From the NCBI GenBank assembly GCA_020430865.1, contig JAGQIY010000337.1, positions 1 through 9,763 of the forward strand: DNA of 9,763 nucleotides, read 5' to 3'. The notes under the pieces were generated by a model that saw nothing but the letters and a program-made list of their open reading frames with translations, made no database searches and was not told the DNA's origin. Made by a program: the position numbers and the translations under genes. Below, piece by piece: positions 1 to 8,162 of the stretch (the first letter of the stretch is position 1; the number at the start of each line of letters is the position of its first letter). Source of the DNA: Myxococcales bacterium. Lineage in GTDB: Bacteria; Myxococcota; Polyangia; Polyangiales; Polyangiaceae.

Positions 1-1
1 C

Positions 2-6
2 AGGAG
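2..6 (+). promoter_or_regulatory. Ribosome binding site of the thiolase gene
   Basis: AGGAG with an 8-base spacer to the ATG at 15. It fixes the start of the first gene. The promoter lies outside the window. Confidence 0.7.
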
Positions 7-14
7 ATCCGAAC

Positions 15-1220
15 ATGTCTCAAGCAGTGATTGTCGCCGCAACGCGCAGCCCGATTGGTCGAGCCTTCAAGGGCTCCTTGGTCTCCTGCCGCCCGGATGA
101 CTTGCTGGCCACAATCCTCAATGCGGTGCTCGAGCAGGTGCCCGCGCTGCCCCGTGAGAGCGTCGAAGACGTGATCGTCGGCTGCGGCCAACCAGCGGGC
201 GAAGCAGGCTACAACGTCGCACGCGTGGCGAGCGTGCTTGCCGGCTTGAACGCCCCGGGCGTCACGGTGAACCGCTACTGCTCCTCATCCCTCCAGACCA
301 TCCGCATGGCGGCCCACGCCATCGCCGCAGGCGAAGGCGACGTGTTCATCGCTGGCGGTGTCGAGACGGTGAGCCGATTCGGCGTTGGCAAGGCCGACGG
401 CATGGAGAACAGCATCAACTCCAAGTTCAACGATGCGATGGCTCGCACGAATCTGCGCAGCCAAGGTGGACAGCCGAGCTGGGCCCCCGGAGAAGGCCTG
501 CCCGACATCTACATCGCAATGGGTCAGACGGCGGAGAACGTCGCCGAAGCCGAGAATGTTTCCCGCGCGGAAATGGATGAGTTCGCCGCGATGAGCCAAC
601 AGCGCGCCGTGGCTCATGTGGAGAAGGGCCACTTCGACGCAGAGATCACGCCAATCACGCTCGAAGGCGGCCAAACGGTGAGCAAAGACGACGGCCCGCG
701 CGCTGGCACCACCGTGGAGAAGCTCGCGGGACTCCAACCCGTCTTTCGCCCTGACGGCCGCATCACCGCCGGCAATGCCTGCCCGCTAAACGACGGCGCG
801 GCAGCGGTGGTGGTGATGAGCGACACGCGCGCGAAGGAGCTGGGAATCAAGCCACTCGCGCGCATCGTGTCGAGCGGAGTGAGCAGCCTGAACCCGGAGA
901 TCATGGGTCTTGGCCCCATCGAAGCGAGCCGCCAGGCGCTCGAGCGTGCGGGCATGACGATGGATCAGATCGACCTGGTGGAGATCAACGAGGCGTTCGC
1001 GGCGCAAGTCATCCCATCGGCCAAGCAGCTCGGGATCCCTTGGGAGAAGCTAAACGTCGCGGGCGGCGCCATCGCGCTGGGGCACCCCTTTGGCATGACC
1101 GGCGCCCGCATCATGGCGACGCTGCTGAACAACCTGAAGGCCCATGACAAGCGCTTTGGGCTCGAGACGATGTGCGTCGGTGGCGGCCAAGGCATGGCCA
1201 TGATCGTCGAACGCCTGTAG
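15..1220 (+). CDS. Thiolase (acetyl-CoA C-acyltransferase, FadA-like)
   Basis: Predicted cytosolic thiolase of 401 residues, the usual full length. The family cleaves 3-ketoacyl-CoA with CoA, or runs the reverse Claisen condensation. The nucleophilic cysteine is Cys89 in NRYCSSSLQT. The NEAF motif lies at 325-328, the GHP histidine is His357, and the second catalytic cysteine is Cys387 in CVGGGQG. All catalytic positions are therefore intact. The start is supported by an AGGAG Shine-Dalgarno at bases 2-6, eight bases before the ATG. The sequence style (an N-terminal RSPIGRAFKGSL stretch, then DIYIAMGQTAENVA) recalls mycobacterial FadA5/FadA6-type degradative thiolases, but substrate chain length or a steroid substrate cannot be read from sequence. 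The F420-dependent oxidoreductase gene follows 46 bp downstream on the same strand, so co-transcription is plausible. Family certain; substrate unknown. Confidence 0.93.
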   Translation: MSQAVIVAATRSPIGRAFKGSLVSCRPDDLLATILNAVLEQVPALPRESVEDVIVGCGQPAGEAGYNVARVASVLAGLNAPGVTVNRYCSSSLQTIRMAAHAIAAGEGDVFIAGGVETVSRFGVGKADGMENSINSKFNDAMARTNLRSQGGQPSWAPGEGLPDIYIAMGQTAENVAEAENVSRAEMDEFAAMSQQRAVAHVEKGHFDAEITPITLEGGQTVSKDDGPRAGTTVEKLAGLQPVFRPDGRITAGNACPLNDGAAAVVVMSDTRAKELGIKPLARIVSSGVSSLNPEIMGLGPIEASRQALERAGMTMDQIDLVEINEAFAAQVIPSAKQLGIPWEKLNVAGGAIALGHPFGMTGARIMATLLNNLKAHDKRFGLETMCVGGGQGMAMIVERL

Positions 1221-1266
1221 CGCGCTTCCAGTGTTCCTCCCTGAGGATCCACCGTAGAGTGGGGCC

Positions 1267-2295
1267 ATGCGCCTCGGCTACGTCTTCGGTTACTCCTCGT
1301 CCAACGTTCACATCAACATCGAGCTGATTCAGGAGGCTGAACGCCTCGGCTATCACTCGGTGTGGAGCGCCGAGGCGTGGGGTAGCGATGCCGTCACTCC
1401 CCTCGCCTGGATCGCCGCTCAGACCAAGACGATCAAGCTTGGCACCGGCATCATGCAGATGCCCGGGCGGAGCCCGGCGAACACGGCGATGACCGCGATG
1501 ACCATGGACGCGCTGTCCGGCGGTCGCTTCCTGCTCGGACTCGGCACCTCAGGGCCCCAGGTCGTCGAGGGCTGGCATGGGGTGCCGTACCACAAGCCGC
1601 TGACGTGGACGCGGGAGTACGTGGAGATCGTGCGCAAGATCCTCGAGCGCAAAGAGCCCCTCACCTACGACGGGCAGATCTATCAGCTGCCTTACAAGGG
1701 CGCGGGCTCGATGGGCCTCGGCAAGCCGCTCAAGAGTATTCTGCACGGAAACCCGAACATCCCGATCTACCTCGGCTCGATGGCGCCGAAGGCCCAGGCT
1801 CAAGCCGGCGAGATTGCTGATGGCTTGCTGATGACGTGCTTGCATCCAGGCCGCTTCGAGGTCGTGGAGGAGAACCTGCAGAAGGGCTTCGACAAGGCCG
1901 GCAACGGCAAGGGCCTCGACAACTTCGATGTGGCCCCGGCTGTCGCCTGCATCGTCGGAGACGATCTCGACGCCTGCCGCATGCCCCTGAAGATGACCCT
2001 CGCGCTGTACGTCGGCGGCATGGGCGCCAAGAACAAGAACTTCTACAACGAGTACGTGTCACGGGTCGGCTTCGAGGCCGAAGCCAAGCAGATCCAGGAC
2101 CTCTACCTCGCCGGGAAGCGCAACGAGGCGATCTTGGCGGTGACAGACGAGATGGTCGACACCTTCAACCTGGTCGGCCCGAAGGAGCGCATCAAGGAAC
2201 GCTTCCAGATTTGGAAGGAGTCCAAGATCGGCACCATGATGGTCGGCACCCAGCAGCCCGAGGCCCTCCGTCTGCTTGCCGAGCTGAACTCGTAG
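1267..2295 (+). CDS. LLM-class F420-dependent oxidoreductase, Rv3520c-like
   Basis: A 342-residue luciferase-like monooxygenase-fold (TIM barrel) protein. Seen: an N-terminal first strand MRLGYVFGYS, SVWSAEAWGSDAVTPLAWIA at 31-50, KLGTGIMQMPGRSPANTAMT at 57-76, LSGGRFLLGLGTSGPQVVEG at 83-102, and PIYLGSMAPKAQAQAGEIADG at 166-186. This pattern matches what I know of the Rv3520c-type family of mycobacteria, which is predicted to use reduced F420 rather than FMNH2. The genes beside it make F420 and the F420:NADP oxidoreductase, which strongly supports F420 use. The reaction and substrate are not known; the upstream thiolase hints at lipid or acyl-CoA metabolism. The ATG start has only a weak ribosome site, but it begins exactly at the first barrel strand and no in-frame alternative nearby is better. 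It faces npdG convergently with a 26-bp gap. Confidence 0.88.
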   Translation: MRLGYVFGYSSSNVHINIELIQEAERLGYHSVWSAEAWGSDAVTPLAWIAAQTKTIKLGTGIMQMPGRSPANTAMTAMTMDALSGGRFLLGLGTSGPQVVEGWHGVPYHKPLTWTREYVEIVRKILERKEPLTYDGQIYQLPYKGAGSMGLGKPLKSILHGNPNIPIYLGSMAPKAQAQAGEIADGLLMTCLHPGRFEVVEENLQKGFDKAGNGKGLDNFDVAPAVACIVGDDLDACRMPLKMTLALYVGGMGAKNKNFYNEYVSRVGFEAEAKQIQDLYLAGKRNEAILAVTDEMVDTFNLVGPKERIKERFQIWKESKIGTMMVGTQQPEALRLLAELNS

Positions 2296-2321
2296 GCTGT
2301 CACCGTTTCCGCGCGGTGCGG

Positions 2322-2960
2322 CTACTTGAGCCCGGAGATCCGGATCCCGGCCGAGCCACCATACACCTTGTTCAGGTGCAGCAGGACCGGCGTCAGGGAC
2401 TCCAGGGCGACGGCGTTCTTGAGTGGTCCAGCATTGAAGGCACGCAGGCCGAGGTCCTGGAGCAATCCGAGCACTGACTCCAGCGCGTCCGCGTGATCGC
2501 TGACAGCCAGCACGTCGCACTCGATGCCGTGCTCCGGGTCGCTGAGGTGCACCGAGCTCACGTGGTGTAGCGTCGCGACCAGCTTCGAATCCGTCAGGAT
2601 CGCCTGCGCTTGCTCGGCCGCGCTGGTGCTCTCGGGCAGGTTCACCTCACGCACCTTCGGCGGCTTCAGCGGCACGGTGATGTCGATCACGATCTTGCCG
2701 GCCAGCGCCTCCTTCAGCGCCTCCAGCGTCTCACGATGCCCGCTGAACGGAATGCTCAGGAGCACGACCTCGGCTTCTCTGCAGACGGTCGCATTGTCCG
2801 TGCCCGTGAGCAGCGTGCCCGGAGTGCTCAGCTCGCTTGCCTTGGCGGCGGCCCGTTCCGCGTCGCGCGAGCCAATCGCAACCTGGTGGCCGGCCTTGGC
2901 CCAACGCAGCGCGATCCCCCGCCCCTCTTTGCCCGTTCCGCCAACGATTCCGATCTTCAT
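2322..2960 (-). CDS. npdG: F420:NADP oxidoreductase (NADPH-dependent F420 reductase)
   Basis: Exchanges hydride between NADP(H) and cofactor F420, and so supplies F420H2 to enzymes such as the luciferase-like protein next door. The protein has 212 residues from the chosen start, about the size of the archaeal Fno enzyme. The N-terminal Rossmann motif is IGIVGGTGKEGRG. Thr9, Ser31 and Arg32 fall at the positions known in archaeal Fno to hold the NADP 2'-phosphate. The C-terminal block NAGPLKNAVALESLTPVLLH is the conserved F420-side signature. A GAGGAG ribosome site (2971-2976) lies 10 bases before the ATG at 2960 but only 1 base before the ATG at 2969. That favours MKIGIVGG as the true N-terminus, with MSKMKIG the alternative. 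The gene is transcribed away from cofEDC and converges on the oxidoreductase gene. A synonym is fno. Confidence 0.93.
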   Translation of the reverse strand: MKIGIVGGTGKEGRGIALRWAKAGHQVAIGSRDAERAAAKASELSTPGTLLTGTDNATVCREAEVVLLSIPFSGHRETLEALKEALAGKIVIDITVPLKPPKVREVNLPESTSAAEQAQAILTDSKLVATLHHVSSVHLSDPEHGIECDVLAVSDHADALESVLGLLQDLGLRAFNAGPLKNAVALESLTPVLLHLNKVYGGSAGIRISGLK

Positions 2961-2970
2961 CTTGCTCATT

Positions 2971-2976
2971 CTCCTC
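2971..2976 (-). promoter_or_regulatory. Ribosome binding site that decides the npdG start
   Basis: On the minus strand this reads GAGGAG, followed by A, ATG, AGC, AAG, ATG. The first ATG (2969) is one base away, which is too close for a normal ribosome site. The second (2960) is ten bases away, so the second is preferred. Confidence 0.55.
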
Positions 2977-3001
2977 GCGCCCACGGCTTCATGAGGCCGG
3001 G

Positions 3002-3075
3002 CGTGGCGCGCCGCCAGGCTATAGCGGATACCCACCGCGCGCACCAACCAAGGGAGCGGTGTTTGGCGCGCCACG
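3002..3075. repeat. 11-bp inverted repeat in the npdG/cofE promoter region
   Basis: CGTGGCGCGCC at 3002-3012 is exactly mirrored by GGCGCGCCACG at 3065-3075, with 52 bp between. Each arm contains the self-complementary octamer GGCGCGCC, and the two octamers start exactly 60 bp apart. Its place between divergent F420 genes makes it a candidate operator pair, but GC-rich DNA can give such octamers by chance. Confidence 0.45.
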
Positions 3076-3157
3076 GCTCGCTTCCGCGCGCCTCACCCCC
3101 AGACCCGCCGAGAGACCGATCGGCGTCCGCAGGTTGCTGTCTGGGGTAGGCAGCGCT

Positions 3158-3162
3158 AGGAG
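3158..3162 (+). promoter_or_regulatory. Ribosome binding site that decides the cofE GTG start
   Basis: AGGAG lies 8 bases before the GTG at 3171. This spacing supports GTG 3171 over the adjacent TTG at 3174. Confidence 0.6.
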
Positions 3163-3170
3163 CGCTCTCG

Positions 3171-3959
3171 GTGTTGCCCAGCGGTCGACTCGAGCTGATT
3201 GCCCTCTCCGGGCTGCCCATCGTCTCGCCCGGGGACGACCTGCCCGCCCTGCTCGCGCAGGCGCTCGAGAAGAACGCCGTCGAGCTGCGTCCGCACGACG
3301 TCGTCGTCGTGACGTCGAAGCTCGTCTCACGCGCCGAGGACCGCTTCGTGGATCTGTCGCGCGTCACGCCGAGCCCGGAGGGTCGCGCCATCGCACGCCA
3401 GGTGGACAAGGACCCCAGGCTGGTGACGCTGATCCTGCGAGAGTCCACCCAGATCAGTCGCAAGGCCAGGGGTGTCCTCATCGTGCGCCATCGTCTCGGC
3501 TTCGTGTCCGCGAACGCCGGGATCGATCAGAGCAACTCGGCACCCGCCATCGCCGAGGAAGGCAGCGGGCCCTGGGTGTTGCTTCTGCCCGAGGCGCCCG
3601 ACGCCTCGGCCTGGCGCATTCGTGAGGGGCTCTACGGGCACACCGGGGTCAAACCGGCGGTCATCCTCAGCGACTCCTTCGGTCGCCCTTTCCGCACGGG
3701 AACGGTTGGCGTCGCCGTCGGCATCTCGGGCTTGGCGGCGCTGAACGATCAGCGGGGTGACCTGGATCTCTTCGGGCGCACGCTGGAACACACCATCACC
3801 GCCCAGGCGGACCAGATCGCCGCCGCGGCCGATCTGGTGGCGGGGCAGGCCGCGGAGAGTCGACCGGTCGTGGTGGTGCGAGGCCTCGAGCTAACCATCG
3901 ACGAACAGGCGGGAGCGCGGGACCTGGTCAGGAGCCCGGAACAGGACCTGTACTTGTGA
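3171..3959 (+). CDS. cofE: Coenzyme F420-0:L-glutamate ligase, single-domain
   Basis: Adds gamma-linked glutamates to F420-0 using GTP. The 262-residue protein starts at GTG. Motifs in order: GDDL at 21-24, TSKLVSRAEDR at 48-58, RESTQIS at 90-96, GFVSANAGIDQSN at 110-122, SDSFGRPFRTGTVGVAVG at 167-184, and the closing [15 protein letters not shown]. All are hallmarks of the CofE family. It ends where the archaeal enzyme ends: the C-terminal nitroreductase-like FMN domain of actinobacterial FbiB, which reduces dehydro-F420-0, is absent. It is first in the cofE-cofD-cofC operon, and its TGA stop overlaps the cofD GTG start by 4 bp (GTGA), implying translational coupling. Number of glutamates added is not predictable. 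Confidence 0.95.
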   Translation: MLPSGRLELIALSGLPIVSPGDDLPALLAQALEKNAVELRPHDVVVVTSKLVSRAEDRFVDLSRVTPSPEGRAIARQVDKDPRLVTLILRESTQISRKARGVLIVRHRLGFVSANAGIDQSNSAPAIAEEGSGPWVLLLPEAPDASAWRIREGLYGHTGVKPAVILSDSFGRPFRTGTVGVAVGISGLAALNDQRGDLDLFGRTLEHTITAQADQIAAAADLVAGQAAESRPVVVVRGLELTIDEQAGARDLVRSPEQDLYL

Positions 3960-4939
3960 CACGAACAGCCAAGGAGCCGAGCTTCGTTTACCTCTCCGGC
4001 GGCGTGGGTGGCGCGCGGCTCGCGCGCGGTCTGTGCGACGTGCTGGGCGCCGACGCCCTCAGCCTGGTGGTCAACACCGGAGACGACTTCAAGCACTGGG
4101 GCCTCGACATCTCACCGGATCTGGACACGGTGATGTACTCGGTCTCCGGCGTGGGCCACGAGGCGCGCGGCTGGGGCCTACAGGAGGAGACGTTCCACGC
4201 CGTCACCGCCATGGACCGCCTGGAGGAACATTTCCCGAGGGAAGCAGTGACCTGGTTTCAGCTCGGGGACCGCGATCTGGCCACGCACCTGGTGCGCACC
4301 CAGGCACTCGCCGGCGGCGCCACGCTCACCAGCGTCACCAGCCGCCTGTTCGAGAGCTTCGGGGTGCAGCATCGCGTGCTGCCGATGAGTGACGCACCTC
4401 AGCCGACGTTCATCCACACCCGCGCGGACGCCGGCGAGCCCAGCCAGCGCCTGGCCTTCCAGGACTGGCTCGTGCGACGTCGCGCCAAGGACCCCGTGGC
4501 GCGGGTCGAGCTCGGCGGCTCTGGGGAGGCGACGCCCGAGGTGCTGCACGCCCTCGAGCGAGCGGACTGCGTGCTCATCGCGCCGTCGAATCCCTACGTC
4601 TCCATCGACCCGATCTTGCGTTTGTCGGGGGTGAGGGAGCGCGTCGAGAGGAAGCCGTGCCTCGCCGTCAGCCCGATCATCGGCGGCCGAGCGGTGAAGG
4701 GCCCCTTGGCGGAGATGCTGAACGACCTGGACGGCCTCACGCCCAGCCCGCACGCGGTGATGCTACACTACGCCGGTCTGGTGAACGGCTGCGTGGTCGA
4801 GGCGAGCGATCTCGATCAGCAACCGCGCTGCGACGTATCTTGGTTTCCCGGAGCAACCCTGATGCGGACACGGGCCGACTCGCGAAGCCTCGCCGAGTGC
4901 GTCGTCAAGTGCGCACTGGAGCTCCTGGAGGAGCGATGA
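3956..4939 (+). CDS. cofD: 2-phospho-L-lactate transferase (CofD/FbiA)
   Basis: Transfers the phospho-acid moiety from the CofC-made GDP intermediate (lactyl-, enolpyruvyl- or glyceryl-diphospho-guanosine) onto FO, giving F420-0 or its dehydro or 3PG variant. The protein has 327 residues, full family length. Signatures: [14 protein letters not shown] at 13-26, [20 protein letters not shown] at 38-57, [16 protein letters not shown] at 100-115, PMSD at 143-146, [13 protein letters not shown] at 209-221, and [17 protein letters not shown] at 239-255. The nucleotide and metal-binding aspartates of these motifs are present. The GTG start overlaps the cofE stop and its ATGA 3' end overlaps the cofC start, so all three genes are coupled. 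An AGGA ribosome site lies within the cofE 3' end at 3943-3946. In actinobacterial naming this is FbiA. Confidence 0.96.
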   Translation: MTRTAKEPSFVYLSGGVGGARLARGLCDVLGADALSLVVNTGDDFKHWGLDISPDLDTVMYSVSGVGHEARGWGLQEETFHAVTAMDRLEEHFPREAVTWFQLGDRDLATHLVRTQALAGGATLTSVTSRLFESFGVQHRVLPMSDAPQPTFIHTRADAGEPSQRLAFQDWLVRRRAKDPVARVELGGSGEATPEVLHALERADCVLIAPSNPYVSIDPILRLSGVRERVERKPCLAVSPIIGGRAVKGPLAEMLNDLDGLTPSPHAVMLHYAGLVNGCVVEASDLDQQPRCDVSWFPGATLMRTRADSRSLAECVVKCALELLEER

Positions 4940-5518
4940 ACCTGTGGGCCATCGTCCCGGTCAAGGCCTTCGACGCCGCCAAGAGTCGCCTCGGCCCGAG
5001 CCTCGACCCCAGGGAACGCGCTGACTTCGCGCGCCGGCTCTTCGACCACGTCAGCACCGAGCTCTCGCGCCACCCCGACGTCGCCCAGGTGCTGATCGTC
5101 AGCAACTCGGCCGCCGTGCGCGTCCACGCGACCGAGCGCGGCTTGCTCGCCCTCCCCGACCCTCCACACGCACATGGCCTCGCCGCGGTGATCGACGGTG
5201 CCCTCGCCCACGCGAGCGACAACGGCGCGAGCCATGGCCTGGTGCTCATGGGCGACCTGCCGCGGCTCAGCCAGCGATCCTTGAGCCTCCTGACCGACGG
5301 GCTCCGGAGCTCGAGCCAGATCATCGCTCCCGATCGCCACGAGATCGCGACGAACGCGCTCGGGCTGCGCCTCCCCGTGTCCGCTGGCACGGCGTTCGGC
5401 AGCGGAAAGAGCCTGGAAGTCCACCTCGCACGTTTCCCCGAGGCACTCGTCGTGCGCGACCCCGAGCTCGCGTTCGACGTGGACGATCCCAGCGACTTCG
5501 CGACGCTGCCTCCAGGGC

Positions 5519-5547
<29 letters not shown>
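4936..5547 (+). CDS. cofC: Phospho-acid guanylyltransferase (CofC/FbiD)
   Basis: Activates a three-carbon phospho-acid with GTP for CofD. Depending on lineage the substrate is 2-phospho-L-lactate, phosphoenolpyruvate or 3-phosphoglycerate. The protein has 203 residues with a MobA-like nucleotidyltransferase fold. Seen: AIVPVKAFDAAKSRLG at 5-20, MGDLPRLS at 105-112 with Asp107 as a likely metal ligand, APDRHEIATNALGL at 131-144, and the acidic FDVDDPSDF at 180-188. The ATG start is set by GGAGG at 4927-4931 and overlaps the cofD stop (ATGA). The same frame stays open further upstream but that is cofD's shadow. Two places differ from the commonest family form as I remember it: GLAA at 81-84 where GLN is frequent, and ATNAL at 138-142 where GTNAL is frequent. 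Substrate preference is undetermined. The last 29 bp overlap the opposing cofH 3' end. Confidence 0.93.
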
Positions 5548-6819
<1,272 letters not shown>

Positions 6820-6823
<4 letters not shown>

Positions 6824-8043
6824 ACGGAACCCACCAAGGGCTGAGTCACGGGGAGCGTCGCGCGAGCGCCAGCGCCTGGAGCGAGGTCAGCGGCGGAGCT
6901 CACCCGGGCGAGGCGTTCTCGAGCCCGTGCGACGCCAGCTCGGAGTTCGGGGGAGAGGAACCCCGTACGCGCGACGAAGTTCGGATAGATCGGCAATCGG
7001 GGCCTGAGCTCGAACCCCGCCTCGCGGCACTCCGCTTCCAAGTCGACGAGGTGGGGCCAGGGATGGATCGGGTTGATGTAGTCCGGCGTCACCGGACTGA
7101 TGCCACCGAAGTCATTGATGCCCGCATCGATGAGCAGCCGCGTGGCCCTGGGGTTGAGGTTCGGCGGAGCCTGCACGCTCACGTCTTGCGGGAGGATCAG
7201 CCGCGCCAGCGCCACCGCGCGCGCCACCTGCACGTCGTCGGGCTCCGGCGCGTCCCGCATGGGGATCTTGGGCCGAGCCCGGAAGTTCTGCACGATCACT
7301 TCCTGGATGTGACCATGGCGCGCATGCAAGTCGGCGATGGCCACCAGGCTATCGACGATCTCGTCATTGGTCTCCCCGATGCCGAGCAGGATCCCCGTGG
7401 TGAAGGGGATCTGCAGCTCACCAGCGCTCTCGAGCATCGCCATGCGCTTCTGCGGGTGCTTGTCCGGCGCGTTGCGATGCACCCCACCTGCCTCACACAG
7501 GCGCGGGCTGATGTTCTCGAGCATCAGCCCGAGGCTCACGTTGGTCTGCTTCAGGCGCCGCATCTCCTCCGCGCTCAAGATCCCGGCATTGGTGTGCGGC
7601 AGCAGATCGCGCTCCAGGGCCCGCTCGCTGGACCACGCGATGTAGTCCACGGTGGAGCCGTGGCCCCACGAGGCAAGCAGCGCGCCGTACTCCGGGAACG
7701 CCGTCTCCGGCGTATCCCCGAGGCAAAACAAGGCCTCGACGCAACCCTGAGCCTGCGCCCGGTCGAGCCAACCGAGGGTCGTCGGGTGGTCGAAGGTCTC
7801 GGCGCCCTTCTGCCCCCACGACTTGCGGAAGGAGCAGTAGTCGCAGCGGTTGCGACACAGGTTGGTCAGCGGCAGGAACACCTTCGGCGAGAAGGTCAGG
7901 CGCTTGCCCGGAAAGGCGCTATCCCGGCGCTCCCGGGCCGCGGCGAGCAGCTCCTGGAATGCGCTTCCATCGGCGCTCATCCACGCTTTGGCGGCAGCCC
8001 CGGAGAGCGGCTTCTGAGCGCTGATTTCCAAACCTCCCGCCAT
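6820..8043 (-). CDS. cofG: FO synthase subunit 1 (CofG), radical SAM
   Basis: Radical SAM lyase that completes the 7,8-didemethyl-8-hydroxy-5-deazariboflavin (FO) ring from the CofH product. The protein has 407 residues from the chosen ATG. The cluster cysteines are Cys63, Cys67 and Cys70 in NLCRNRCDYCSF (CX3CX2C), preceded by LTFSPKVFLPLT. Other CofG blocks are EALFCLGDTPE, SLGLMLENISPRL, TTGILLGIGET, EVIVQNFRAKP-like (here ending RARPKIPM), QAPPNLNP, AGINDFGGISPVTPDYINP and the closing RLPIYPNF. The frame is open to 8178, but that would overlap the divergent gene and adds no family-like sequence, so the ATG at 8043 is preferred. Neither this start nor the ATG at 7980 has a clear ribosome site. 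CofG and CofH are separate proteins, unlike the fused FbiC of actinobacteria. Confidence 0.94.
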
Positions 8044-8162
8044 GAGCGCGGAATCATGGCGCTCGCCAGGTGACTTGTAAACCGGGGTCTGACGCGATGC
8101 GTGGATGCGTTCGGCGGGCCTCGTGGCAACACCTGTAGCCCTGGTGTAGCCTCTTGGCACCC
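8044..8162. promoter_or_regulatory. Divergent spacer between cofG and the DUF262 gene
   Basis: This 119-bp gap should hold the leftward cofGH promoter and the rightward DUF262-gene promoter. No clear consensus boxes were found. Near the rightward gene, TGTAGCC occurs twice (8134-8140 and 8145-8151), 11 bp apart. ACACC (8129-8133) and GGTGT (8143-8147) form a short inverted pair over the same place. These could be an operator for the DUF262 gene, but they are short. Confidence 0.3.

Larger units (their letters stand above)
2961..3170. promoter_or_regulatory. Divergent intergenic region between npdG and cofE
   Basis: This spacer of about 210 bp must hold the promoters for both npdG (leftward) and cofEDC (rightward). 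No strong consensus promoter is visible. A weak leftward candidate pairs TTGGTT (3046-3051, minus strand) with TATCCG (3025-3030) at a 15-base spacing. A GCTATAGC palindrome sits at 3018-3025. The notable structure is an 11-bp inverted repeat, listed separately. Promoter placement is inference from gene arrangement. Confidence 0.4.

Noticed and set aside
1221..1266. The 46-bp gap between thiolase and oxidoreductase as a promoter
   Set aside because: No convincing -35/-10 pair or repeat is visible; co-transcription is the simpler reading.
2301..2318. Hairpin CACCG/CGGTG with an 8-base loop between the convergent oxidoreductase and npdG genes
   Set aside because: The stem is only 5 bp plus a possible G-U pair and has no T tract on either strand, so it is too weak to call a terminator.
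1836..2477. A 213-codon plus-strand frame inside and beyond the luciferase-like gene
   Set aside because: It is a shifted shadow of the oxidoreductase gene with arginine/glycine-rich content, running into npdG antisense.
2961..3074. An N-terminal extension of npdG from the ATG at 3074
   Set aside because: NpdG/Fno proteins begin directly at the Rossmann strand; the GAGGAG site before 2960 supports the shorter form.
7051..8073. A 340-codon open frame on the plus strand opposite cofG
   Set aside because: Same reason: cofG has clear radical SAM motifs, while this frame gives arginine- and histidine-rich sequence without recognisable domains.
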